A stretch of 64,000 nt of DNA from Nitrospirota bacterium (GTDB lineage Bacteria > Nitrospirota > Thermodesulfovibrionia > Thermodesulfovibrionales > JdFR-85): positions 1 to 64,000 of the forward strand of contig JAYWMQ010000058.1 of assembly GCA_035873375.1 (NCBI GenBank), written 5' to 3'. Position numbers and translations under genes: made by a program. Shown here in pieces: positions 42,861-50,835 of the stretch. The notes under the pieces are model-generated. The model worked only from the letters and a program-made list of their open reading frames with translations. It was not told the origin of the DNA and searched no databases. Every line of letters starts with the position of its first letter. The first letter of the stretch is position 1.

Positions 42861-43799
42861 ATGAGAAAATTGGTTACAGTTATAGGGGCTGGAAATGTGG
42901 GAGCTACGCTTGCACAGCTTATTGTGCAGTCGGGCCTGTCTGATGTTGTTCTGTATGATATTGTTGAGGGGATGCCTCAGGGCAAGGCCCTGGACATGAT
43001 GGAGGCATCTCCGTTGTGGGATGTCAGCGTTAATATAAGGGGAGTAAACGATTTAAAGGATATTGCCGGCTCTCATATAGTCGTAATTACTGCAGGGGCG
43101 GCAAGAAAGCCCGGCATGTCAAGGGATGACCTTTTGAATATAAATGCCGGTGTTGTCAGGACTGTCAGTAAGGGGATTGCAGAATATTGTCCTGGGAGCA
43201 TTGTCGTTGTTGTGACAAACCCTATGGATGTAATGGCCCAGTTATGCCGGGCAACGACCGGTTTCCCTGCTGAGAGGGTTATGGGAATGGGTGGTGTCCT
43301 TGATTCGGCAAGGTTCAGGACTTTTGTTGCAGAAGAATTGGGTGTTTCGCCTCAGGATGTTGAGGCACTTGTATTGGGTGGTCACGGGGACCAGATGGTT
43401 CCCATGCCGAGGTATACTACGGTAAGGGGGGTGCCGATAACAGACCTGCTCCCTGCCGTGAAGATCGAATCATTGAGTGAGAGAACAAGAAACGGTGGTG
43501 CAGAGATAGTTGCGCTCCTTAAAACCGGGAGTGCGTATTATGCACCGGCAGCCTCTGCCTTCCAGATGGTCAGGGCTATACTGCTTGACGAGAAGAGGGT
43601 GGTGCCGGCAGCAGTCCGTCTAAACGGTGAATACGGAATTGACGGCCTGTATGCAGGTGTGCCTGTTGTTCTTGGCTCTAAGGGTGTAGAGAGGATTATA
43701 GAGCTTCAGCTTGAAGCGGATGAGAAGGCTTTTTTTGAAAGATCGGTTCAGGCTGTAAAGGGACTTATTGAGAAGATAGGATTGATGATTGACGATTGA
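42861..43799 (+). CDS. mdh: Malate dehydrogenase (lactate-dehydrogenase-like type)
   Basis: A 312-aa NAD-dependent enzyme converting malate and oxaloacetate. GAGNVGATLAQ nucleotide loop, substrate-loop Arg residues in GAARKPGMSRDDLL, VVTNPMDVM, and catalytic His in GGHGDQMVPMPRY. The Arg in place of Gln at the loop supports malate. It works with the adjacent icd and citrate synthase-like products. Confidence 0.95.
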   Translation: MRKLVTVIGAGNVGATLAQLIVQSGLSDVVLYDIVEGMPQGKALDMMEASPLWDVSVNIRGVNDLKDIAGSHIVVITAGAARKPGMSRDDLLNINAGVVRTVSKGIAEYCPGSIVVVVTNPMDVMAQLCRATTGFPAERVMGMGGVLDSARFRTFVAEELGVSPQDVEALVLGGHGDQMVPMPRYTTVRGVPITDLLPAVKIESLSERTRNGGAEIVALLKTGSAYYAPAASAFQMVRAILLDEKRVVPAAVRLNGEYGIDGLYAGVPVVLGSKGVERIIELQLEADEKAFFERSVQAVKGLIEKIGLMIDD

Positions 43800-43824
43800 C
43801 CATTTTCGATTGAGTATTGATTAT

Positions 43825-43857
43825 TTCTCTGCGAACTCCGCGCTCTCTGCGTGAAAA
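43825..43857. repeat. CTCTGCG-type dispersed repeat
   Basis: TCTCTGCGAACTCCGCGCTC and the following TCTGCGTGAAAA are short CTCTGCG units. A related copy sits at 56160-56200. It occupies the mdh-ndk gap. Confidence 0.45.
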
Positions 43858-43932
43858 AAATCAGTATTTATAATAAACGTTTTATGTCTGTAAGAATCTG
43901 TGGCTAACGAAAAAATGAGGAGGAATTGGTAT

Positions 43933-44358
43933 ATGGAGAGGACGCTTTCAATTGTTAAGCCTGATGGGGTCAAGAATAATTTCATTGGAGATGTGGTTGG
44001 CAGATTTGAGAAAAACGGATTAAGGGTTGCAGCTCTCAAGATGATAAGGATGAGCAGGGATGAGGCAAAGGGTTTTTATATAGTCCATAAGGAGAGACCG
44101 TTTTATGAGAGCCTTACTGATTTCATGTCTGAAGGGCCCATTGTTGTGATGGTACTGGAGGGTGAGGATGCCATATCAAAGGTGAGGGGCATCATGGGAG
44201 CTACAAACCCAAAAGAGGCTGACCAGGGGACGATAAGGGCAGATTTGGCATCTGATATAGAGAGGAATATAGTCCATGGCTCTGACTCCCCGGAGTCCGC
44301 AAAGTATGAGATTGGCTATTTTTTCTCTTTCCTTGAGATTGTTAATACCGGGAAATAA
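43933..44358 (+). CDS. ndk: Nucleoside diphosphate kinase
   Basis: About 141 aa. [14 protein letters not shown] start, AALKMIRMS, and catalytic phospho-His in [15 protein letters not shown] 43933 has GAGGAGGAA at ideal distance; ATG 43900 is less likely. It ends the plus-strand TCA cluster and is followed by a strong terminator shared with the convergent pilY1. Confidence 0.97.
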   Translation: MERTLSIVKPDGVKNNFIGDVVGRFEKNGLRVAALKMIRMSRDEAKGFYIVHKERPFYESLTDFMSEGPIVVMVLEGEDAISKVRGIMGATNPKEADQGTIRADLASDIERNIVHGSDSPESAKYEIGYFFSFLEIVNTGK

Positions 44359-44369
44359 GATAAAAAAAG

Positions 44370-44398
44370 AACCCCTCCCCCCTATGAAGGGAGGGGTT
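44370..44398. terminator. Bidirectional intrinsic terminator between ndk and pilY1
   Basis: Stem AACCCCTCCC / GGGAGGGGTT, 9-nt loop, followed by TTTT on the plus strand and preceded by AAAAAAAG, which gives U-runs for the minus-strand transcript. Confidence 0.88.
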
Positions 44399-44435
44399 TT
44401 ATAAGGAGGAGGTTTGGGGTTGAAGCCACTTTATG

Positions 44436-47400
44436 CTACCGAATTCCGCCTCTTTTGAAGCGCTGTATATAGTTGTAAGGCTTAATCGGAGCGTCAAGTT
44501 CAAACTCTTTAATCTCGCCTGTTGACGTCTGTGCAAAACCTTTAATGGTACCTTTTTTGGTTATCATTCCAACTATGCTCGACGGTGCGCCCCTGCCTAT
44601 GTCCTTTCTCCTGTCAACAGTGGGCTTGCCGGTTCCCTTGTCTTCCACAAATACATGACTTCTGAAGGCGGTTCCTGTCTCATAATATACAACGTAAACA
44701 TTGCTCTCTCCTTCAGGAGAACACAGATTGGTGTCAGGCAGGTAAGTTGCCCAGGCAACGAGACCTCCCATGACCAGGGGTTTTACAAAGTTCCTCTCTC
44801 CGGAGATCGGGAAGTCTATATACCACCCATCGGATGAGTTAATTTTACTGATTAGTTCCGTCCAGTTGGAAGCACCTGAAACCCCTGCTATGGTGCCGCC
44901 TCCTACAGAGACAACAGCACTGCTTACATTGAGCAGGTTTCCCAGGGAGACAGTATCGGTACATGAGTAATTGTCGGAGATCCAGGGTTTACAGATGTCC
45001 TTTATTCCGTAAAAAGCCTGCTGGTCGGTGTTTTCCTTGTCTGACTGGTCAAGGAATTTGCCGGTGCCGAAGAATACCCACAGGTTGCCGTCTCCATCCA
45101 GTGATGCAGAGGGTGAAGCTGTCACAGGTCTACCCGGGTTATAAAGTGTTGAGAGGTTCCAGGTAGCGGGATCCGAGCTATTTTGTGTTACCAGCCTTAA
45201 CATCTTCCCCTGCCACGCGTTTCCCTGTTCATATGCCGTGCCGATATAAACCACGTCGGAAGTTTGATCGTTGTTTACATCTACTGAAATGGCGTCTGCC
45301 ATAAAGGAATTGTTATTCCCTGAAGGGATTTTTTTCCAGTAGTTGTTTGAGAGATTCCAGTCGGAAACCACGCCGTATGTCCCTGTTAAATCAAGGATAT
45401 AGACTGAGCCTTTGGTGCTGCGGGAACATTTGACATTTGTTGTCGGCCCCGAGCCGAAGACGGTGAACCATTTATCAGCGCCTACTTTCACGATAGCGGG
45501 ATAGACGGAAGTAAAGCCGAGGTTGTCATCGGTGAACGTCCACAGGAGCGTTGGTTCCTTTTCAGGGTCAGTGATATCCAGCGCAAAATATGTTGACCTG
45601 AAGGTCCTGTTTTCCGTGCCTGATCCAAAATCGTCTGTTACACATATAGGCTTGCCTCCATATCGCATTCCGCCTATAAGGATTGTACCCCATCCGCCGG
45701 GATGGGCATCGTCAGTAGGGTCAAAAATCCTGACATCGGCAATCCTTGGTTTCAGATCCACGTAATAGACATGAGTATAGTCAGGATCAGTGAGCCACTT
45801 TAGCTGGGGCAGCAGGTCCCTTGGGATAAATGACCATAGTTCTTCGCCAAGATTGTAAGTGCCTGATGAGCATTCCGAATCGCTGATGATTCCGTCGCTG
45901 TTGCCGTCACCACCAATACAGAATTTATTGATATTCTCACCGGCGTCGTTTTGCAGGTCATAAAACCCTCCGTTAAACGCATGGAGCATACCGTCATTGG
46001 CACCTGCATAGACAACCGTCCTCCGGTTATAGTATTTATTCCTGAATGCTGCATATGTATTGTCATAAATATAAAACTTCTCGTTGGGCCGTGCCACACT
46101 TGTAGGTGTAGAATAGATTATATCCCCTAACTTCCACGTTGCGGTGTTCCCGTCAATGGTGCGTGTCCGTGACCTGTATCCGTCAGGATGGCCGGAGTCG
46201 GTTACGCCGTTGAGGTCGTCTCCACGTATCCAGTTGATAATATTTTCTGCCTCTGTGTTGTCTGCCGCCCTCAGGAACGGCCTTAGGGTGGAGGCGTTGG
46301 ATGCAGAGAAGCCGTTTGTAAGGAGTGTTGAGCCGTCCTCTGTGGTGTAGATTTTCCTGTCAGCAGGGTCTCTTTCAAAGAGAAGCATTCCCGCCTCCCA
46401 CAACGGGGTTATATCATTAAACTCTATAGAGTCAACTTTCAGGTCGTTGGTGCAGGTATCGGTATTGATCCTGCCGTCACCATCCGAGTCAATGCAGTCA
46501 AAAAAGCCGTTTTCATCTGCATCGCTAAACCGGTCTACCATAACCTTCTTTTCTGTCTCATTAAACCATGTCCGTATTATTAAATCTGTTCCGAGATCAA
46601 GGCTCTTGTTTCCATTCGTATCTTCTCTCAGATTTCCATAAGCATCAATCGATAACCCCTGTAGATAGCCAAGCCACTTTACCTCATTGAGTCCCTCCAT
46701 CTTTGATGGATAGAAATAAGCCTGGTAAACCGCACCTTCACCTTCGCCTGTTGTTGTAAGCACGCTTACCGCAGTTCCTGAAAGGACGCGGCTAAGTATA
46801 CCGGTGAGTGCATTAATAAGGGCATTTTCAAGGGCATATCCTTCCTGGGCCTCAAAATAATTGTCAGGGTCTCCATCTCCGTTTTTGTCATACTCCTCGG
46901 GAATATCCGGGAGGAAGTTTCCGTTCAGGTCTTCGAACCCGCCGTTTTTTGCCGCCTGTTTCAGAAGCTGGCGGCCGTCAGGGGATCCCCCGCTGAAGGC
47001 TGCATATACGAAATATGATGTAATATACTGGTCTCCTTCCAGGTCGGGTCTCAGATCCCTGTACTTACCGTTTGAGACATCAGTACGGCCCCAGAGGGCA
47101 ATGTCGTCTATGTAGTGTGAACCCTTTGATGACCAGAAATAATCCGGCCCGGCCCACGGGGGTACCGGGGCTGATCCGTCTGTATAGTCCGGATAATATC
47201 CCTCTATTCCTGATGGTAACATCAAGTCATATGTCGGCTCTCCATCTGTAATAACAAGGACAAAACTCTTTGCACACCAGACATAATCTGCCTGTGCACC
47301 TGTTCCCGTGCCAAAATTAAACGGGTCTGCAGTAGCGCCCACTCTGTATGACTTGCTGTTGGATGTATAATATCTCGGGCCGGTATCACCGGTTGTGCTG

Positions 47401-48287
47401 TCCTGGGCAAAATACCCTGTTGCGGTCCAGAGCGCCTCGGCCAAGGGCGTCCATGTGCTTGGACGCTCATTCTCTATGGCAGTGATCATGCTGCTTGGAA
47501 GACCGTCATCGATCTCGGTCTTTATGCGTCCGCCCTGCGAGGTGTTAAAGAACTCAAGTCCCCACCTCACCTTGTCCTGCAGTGTTTGTAAAACCCCGAG
47601 GGGCTCGTCGGACAGATGTACCTTGACATTAAATACATAGCCGTTAGTGACCAGTTTACTGTAAGAGCAATCTCCGTCGGAGGGGCCGACCCCGAATTTT
47701 GAAACACTGCTTGACCCCCGGTTGAACCTGAAACATCTCTCCCCGCCGTAGGGAGTATAATCCCCGGCATCGCTGTACCGTTTCAGGTATCCCCTGCCAT
47801 CATAATCAGCCTGTTCACTAAAGAGGTCGTGGGGGTTTCCCTGTCCTGACCTTGAAACGGCCTTTCCCCCTACAAGAACCTTTCTGGCAATATCGACTCT
47901 TCTCATTGTGAGCCAGTTCAGGAAATTACCGTCCCACTCACTTGATGTCTTTACACGGTCTGATTTGTTTCCTGTCTCATCGAACCTTGAGTTTTGATAC
48001 GTGTACCATTTTTCAGGATTGAAATAACCGTAATAGGCTGTTCCCGGGACGAAACCTTCGCTGACATCAGAGCCGTTGAAGTCATAGGCAAAGAAGAACA
48101 TGGAGCCGGAGTTGTCGAGCAGGATAAGCACGTTGGGTTTCACAACACTTCCAATAAACGGCGGATAGGAAGTGTAGTCGCCAGGGGTCGGGACAGTGCA
48201 GGATGCTGAGAATGCCTGCCCCTGAAAAACCATAAGGCTCATTATCGAGACTGAAATCGCAAGCCATATTTTATTTAAATATTTCAT
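44436..48287 (-). CDS. pilY1: PilY1-like type IV pilus tip adhesin, copy 1
   Basis: A 1283-aa exported protein. Signal peptide (about 1-28), then a von Willebrand-like region with MIDAS-type D58-N-S-G-S-M, Ca-binding DxDxDG-type loops (DKNGDGDPD, DADENGFFD, DSDGDGRIN), and the PilY1/PilC C-terminal propeller (about 720-1280) with a calcium loop DVNNDQTSD corresponding to the P. aeruginosa regulatory site. It should cap or retract-regulate the pilus. It is last in the pilVWX-orf94-pilY1 operon. It is the most divergent of the three copies, with a proper DxSGS and far more Asp-rich loops. Confidence 0.93.
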   Translation of the reverse strand: MKYLNKIWLAISVSIMSLMVFQGQAFSASCTVPTPGDYTSYPPFIGSVVKPNVLILLDNSGSMFFFAYDFNGSDVSEGFVPGTAYYGYFNPEKWYTYQNSRFDETGNKSDRVKTSSEWDGNFLNWLTMRRVDIARKVLVGGKAVSRSGQGNPHDLFSEQADYDGRGYLKRYSDAGDYTPYGGERCFRFNRGSSSVSKFGVGPSDGDCSYSKLVTNGYVFNVKVHLSDEPLGVLQTLQDKVRWGLEFFNTSQGGRIKTEIDDGLPSSMITAIENERPSTWTPLAEALWTATGYFAQDSTTGDTGPRYYTSNSKSYRVGATADPFNFGTGTGAQADYVWCAKSFVLVITDGEPTYDLMLPSGIEGYYPDYTDGSAPVPPWAGPDYFWSSKGSHYIDDIALWGRTDVSNGKYRDLRPDLEGDQYITSYFVYAAFSGGSPDGRQLLKQAAKNGGFEDLNGNFLPDIPEEYDKNGDGDPDNYFEAQEGYALENALINALTGILSRVLSGTAVSVLTTTGEGEGAVYQAYFYPSKMEGLNEVKWLGYLQGLSIDAYGNLREDTNGNKSLDLGTDLIIRTWFNETEKKVMVDRFSDADENGFFDCIDSDGDGRINTDTCTNDLKVDSIEFNDITPLWEAGMLLFERDPADRKIYTTEDGSTLLTNGFSASNASTLRPFLRAADNTEAENIINWIRGDDLNGVTDSGHPDGYRSRTRTIDGNTATWKLGDIIYSTPTSVARPNEKFYIYDNTYAAFRNKYYNRRTVVYAGANDGMLHAFNGGFYDLQNDAGENINKFCIGGDGNSDGIISDSECSSGTYNLGEELWSFIPRDLLPQLKWLTDPDYTHVYYVDLKPRIADVRIFDPTDDAHPGGWGTILIGGMRYGGKPICVTDDFGSGTENRTFRSTYFALDITDPEKEPTLLWTFTDDNLGFTSVYPAIVKVGADKWFTVFGSGPTTNVKCSRSTKGSVYILDLTGTYGVVSDWNLSNNYWKKIPSGNNNSFMADAISVDVNNDQTSDVVYIGTAYEQGNAWQGKMLRLVTQNSSDPATWNLSTLYNPGRPVTASPSASLDGDGNLWVFFGTGKFLDQSDKENTDQQAFYGIKDICKPWISDNYSCTDTVSLGNLLNVSSAVVSVGGGTIAGVSGASNWTELISKINSSDGWYIDFPISGERNFVKPLVMGGLVAWATYLPDTNLCSPEGESNVYVVYYETGTAFRSHVFVEDKGTGKPTVDRRKDIGRGAPSSIVGMITKKGTIKGFAQTSTGEIKEFELDAPIKPYNYIQRFKRGGIR

Positions 48288-48288
48288 G

Positions 48289-48573
48289 TCAGTTCCTCAC
48301 AACCATTGCCTTAATTTCTGCGGCACATGTATCTTTTAAAGTGACCGTTACTGTTTCAACAGCAATCAGGCCATCCGTACTTGCCTCTTCCTCCGCATCA
48401 ATGGATTCGGATATTTTGTAATCGTCGCAGAGTTCGATCTTTTTACCATCTACAACTATAAAATCCTTTCCATATCCTGACAGATTGCCTGTTATGGTCT
48501 CCTCTCCCATGGCAGGGGAGAAGGTTATAAACAGGATTAAAAACATGGTTGTTATCACGAGTAATTTTTTCAT
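48289..48573 (-). CDS. Small exported protein between pilX and pilY1
   Basis: A 94-aa protein with a signal peptide (about 1-23, ending AMGEE) and a mature part that is beta-rich and acidic: GNLSGYGKDFIVVDGKKIEL, with two Cys (CDDYKIS and DTCAAEIK) that could form a disulfide. No family recognised. It starts 18 bp after pilX and ends 1 bp before pilY1 in the same transcript, so a periplasmic accessory of PilY1 or pilus tip assembly is inferred from position only. Confidence 0.7.
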   Translation of the reverse strand: MKKLLVITTMFLILFITFSPAMGEETITGNLSGYGKDFIVVDGKKIELCDDYKISESIDAEEEASTDGLIAVETVTVTLKDTCAAEIKAMVVRN

Positions 48574-48591
48574 GGTCCCTCCTCTTGGATG

Positions 48592-49137
48592 TTAATCACA
48601 CCAACCTACGAGGAAATACACTGCACCGACTCTGGTTTCAGAGCCTGATGCTCCCCTGCTTGTTGCGTTAATTATGTAGTTCTTTCTTACAATCGGTGGT
48701 CCCCCTTCTTCGAGTGCATAACCAGGACCTGGGTCACCAGCACTGACATAATCAACATCAACACTGACATTATTATTGCCTCCTATACTAACCGGAAAAT
48801 TTTCAGTGTCGGGATTCAGTTGAGATACGCAGTTTCTTTCAGCCCTTAAGTCCTGCATTCTGTCACTCAGCTCAGCCTGTGGAATATCTGTGAATTCAAG
48901 ATTATCGGTATTTCTCAATATCGGCTCAGTCAGCTCTATCCCTGAATCAGCAGCAGAGAGGCCAATCTCCCTGAGCCTCGTGTTCCCTGCAATCATGACT
49001 TCTGTCGTGGATGTCGAGATTGCCAGAATCCCGATAGCTGTTAAAGCCAGTAGGGAAAGAAGGGAGATGATCAGGATGAACCCATCTGCTCCCTTAAATG
49101 TATCACTTGAGGTTATGTTCCTCTGTCTATTTTTCAT
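48592..49137 (-). CDS. pilX: PilX-like minor pilin (cluster III)
   Basis: About 181 aa from ATG 49137, which overlaps the pilW stop. After a basic leader comes ADG|FILIISLLSLLALTAIGIL: a type III prepilin-like helix lacking Glu at +5, as in PilX. STSTTEVMIAGNTRL and AADSGIE are the usual PilX neck motifs. It forms part of the PilVWX-Y1 priming complex. Confidence 0.87.
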   Translation of the reverse strand: MKNRQRNITSSDTFKGADGFILIISLLSLLALTAIGILAISTSTTEVMIAGNTRLREIGLSAADSGIELTEPILRNTDNLEFTDIPQAELSDRMQDLRAERNCVSQLNPDTENFPVSIGGNNNVSVDVDYVSAGDPGPGYALEEGGPPIVRKNYIINATSRGASGSETRVGAVYFLVGWCD

Positions 49138-50054
49138 TACAGGTTCCTCACAGCAACTTCCATCTGCCACCATCTCCTTCTCAGAGCGTCATTGGTGGCA
49201 GGCAGGTTACGGTTTTCTATTGTTTGGGGCGGGTTGCCCAGTCCCTGAAAATTCGGGTCAGGCCGTGCTGTTGATGCAAGGATATTTACCCTGACCGTAT
49301 TACTATTCACCAAAGCAAATTGCAGATCTTCAATGTTTTGAGCAATTATATCAATGTCAGGGTCAGGATCGTTTAATCTCCTGACCCTCTGTAATTCGTT
49401 TCCGACTACCCGATAGGTGTAGTCCTCAATCAGGTAAACAGGCACTCCCTCGCCGTCGTCACAGTTGCCGTTAGCGTTTAAGTCAGTATACAACGGGAAG
49501 GATTCGCCTACACGGTCCTGTAATTGTATCCTGAACTCTGCACCGCCACCTGAAGTAACTATTCCGTACCTGATACCTGCTATACTGATGTTCCTCTTGT
49601 CAGTGGTGTTTATATTATCCAGCCCCTCACTGCCTTCAGGCGGTACGAGTCTGAGGGTGGTATCATCCGGGCTTATGGCATTACCATTGCCATTGCTGCA
49701 TAAGGTCCCGGCTTTTCTGAAGGCTCCTATCAAGGTAATCTGATCAGGGGCGCTGGCATTATCTGTAAGGGTAAGCACCTGTGTGAAGCCGTTTATGTTG
49801 AATGCCCCGTTTTCCAGCAGGCCAAAGCCTGTCTCTCTGAGGTCGTTGGCAATTATGTTGAGAGATATCCTGGATGTAGAGTTCAACTCAGTGACCTGGT
49901 CCTGTGCAGTAAAGGAACGCTGCTGGGATATATATGACGAATATATAGCGCCTGTTATTATCAGGCTGATGACTATAACGACCAGCAGTTCAACAAGTGA
50001 ATAGCCGTTTTGTCCCGTGCACTCAGATTGTTTTTTATGGTGTTGCTGTTTCAT
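49137..50054 (-). CDS. pilW: PilW-like minor pilin (cluster III)
   Basis: About 305 aa. Prepilin cleavage NG|YSLVELLVVIVIS has Glu at +5 and an unusual Tyr at +1. SYISQQRSFTAQDQV is the PilW neck. ATG 50054 has GGAG 9 nt upstream; ATG 50069 is an alternative. It overlaps pilV and pilX. Minor pilin of the tip complex with PilV, PilX and PilY1. Confidence 0.9.
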   Translation of the reverse strand: MKQQHHKKQSECTGQNGYSLVELLVVIVISLIITGAIYSSYISQQRSFTAQDQVTELNSTSRISLNIIANDLRETGFGLLENGAFNINGFTQVLTLTDNASAPDQITLIGAFRKAGTLCSNGNGNAISPDDTTLRLVPPEGSEGLDNINTTDKRNISIAGIRYGIVTSGGGAEFRIQLQDRVGESFPLYTDLNANGNCDDGEGVPVYLIEDYTYRVVGNELQRVRRLNDPDPDIDIIAQNIEDLQFALVNSNTVRVNILASTARPDPNFQGLGNPPQTIENRNLPATNDALRRRWWQMEVAVRNL

Positions 50055-50619
50055 CCCATTTAACTCCATTTAGTGTGACTGTATGATTGCTGCCGTTTTT
50101 GTCGGTCCAGCATACCCTGACTGCAAGTGCCTTTACATTGTTCATCCCGGCACCGCCGGCACACGCGCCCGGAGGGGCAGGGGTACAGAGAAGTGCAGTG
50201 GGAATCGGGTCGTTTATGTCCACGCTCCTGCAATCATCCTCAACCCACCATATCCTGGTAAAAGTCATTCCTCCTGCTCTTGTTACAGGGTCGTAGTCAG
50301 CGTCTCCTGAACCTACAGGGTTCTGCAGGATTGTGTCGTCTTCCGGTGTCGGATGAGTGCCGGCCACAAATATGCTGTTGACGGTACCTGTATCGTCTCT
50401 GACAGGAGTAGACCGCATCTTTTCCAATAATTCCTGGCCCAATTCCGATGCAATCTGTGTCTCTCTTCCGAATGCATTGCCTGCCACTGCCATATACTGC
50501 ATCATGGCAACGCTTGTCAGGCCGACTGTCAGGATTACAATCGCCACAAGGACCTCAATAAGGGTAACCCCTTTTTTGTTTGTGATTGGTGATGAATATG
50601 AATTAAATTGTTTTTCCAT
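50035..50619 (-). CDS. pilV: PilV-like minor pilin (cluster III)
   Basis: A 194-aa prepilin: leader ending KKG|VTLIEVLVAIVILTVGL with Glu at +5. It has a short C-terminal globular domain with several Cys. It is first gene of cluster III, about 35 nt downstream of the predicted start of sigma54 promoter B; only a weak GAGA-type ribosome binding site is visible. Confidence 0.9.
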   Translation of the reverse strand: MEKQFNSYSSPITNKKGVTLIEVLVAIVILTVGLTSVAMMQYMAVAGNAFGRETQIASELGQELLEKMRSTPVRDDTGTVNSIFVAGTHPTPEDDTILQNPVGSGDADYDPVTRAGGMTFTRIWWVEDDCRSVDINDPIPTALLCTPAPPGACAGGAGMNNVKALAVRVCWTDKNGSNHTVTLNGVKWDETATP

Positions 50620-50665
50620 CGTTTTCTCTATATGCGTGTGAGCTATGTTTACAGTAGGCGGAGTT

Positions 50666-50701
50666 GCAAAATCAATACCAAAATAAATTTACTTGTTTTT
50701 C
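50666..50701 (-). promoter_or_regulatory. Sigma54 promoter B (pilVWX-pilY1, cluster III)
   Basis: Minus-strand TGGTATTGATTTTGCA: GG and GC separated by exactly 10 bp (complement at 50678-50679 and 50666-50667). GAAAAACAAG (50692-50701) is 12 bp upstream of the GG, as in the other copies. Predicted start near 50654. Confidence 0.78.
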
Positions 50702-50730
50702 GGGGGGTTTGTTGTTGCAGCAAAAAGAAT

Positions 50731-50766
50731 TATGGAATCTGATTCATAGTTTGTGTAAACGGTTGT
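50731..50766 (-). promoter_or_regulatory. Upstream activating element B
   Basis: Contains CATAGTTTGTG (50745-50755 on the plus strand), identical to element A, plus matching flanks. The dyad CAYA-N3-TRTG makes it readable in both directions. It lies 66 bp upstream of the -24 box, as element A does (67 bp). Confidence 0.6.
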
Positions 50767-50768
50767 CA

Positions 50769-50804
50769 GGAGGAGAATGACAGGTCGTTCAGTCATTCTC
50801 CTCC
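50769..50804. terminator. Perfect 13-bp hairpin after pilY1 copy 2
   Basis: GGAGGAGAATGAC / GTCATTCTCCTCC around a 10-nt loop, just past the pilY1 stop. The T-run is on the plus-strand side, so termination of the minus transcript may rely on the hairpin alone. It abuts activating element B. Confidence 0.6.
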
Positions 50805-50835
50805 TTTTCCCCGTCTTCCCGGATATGGATTAAGC

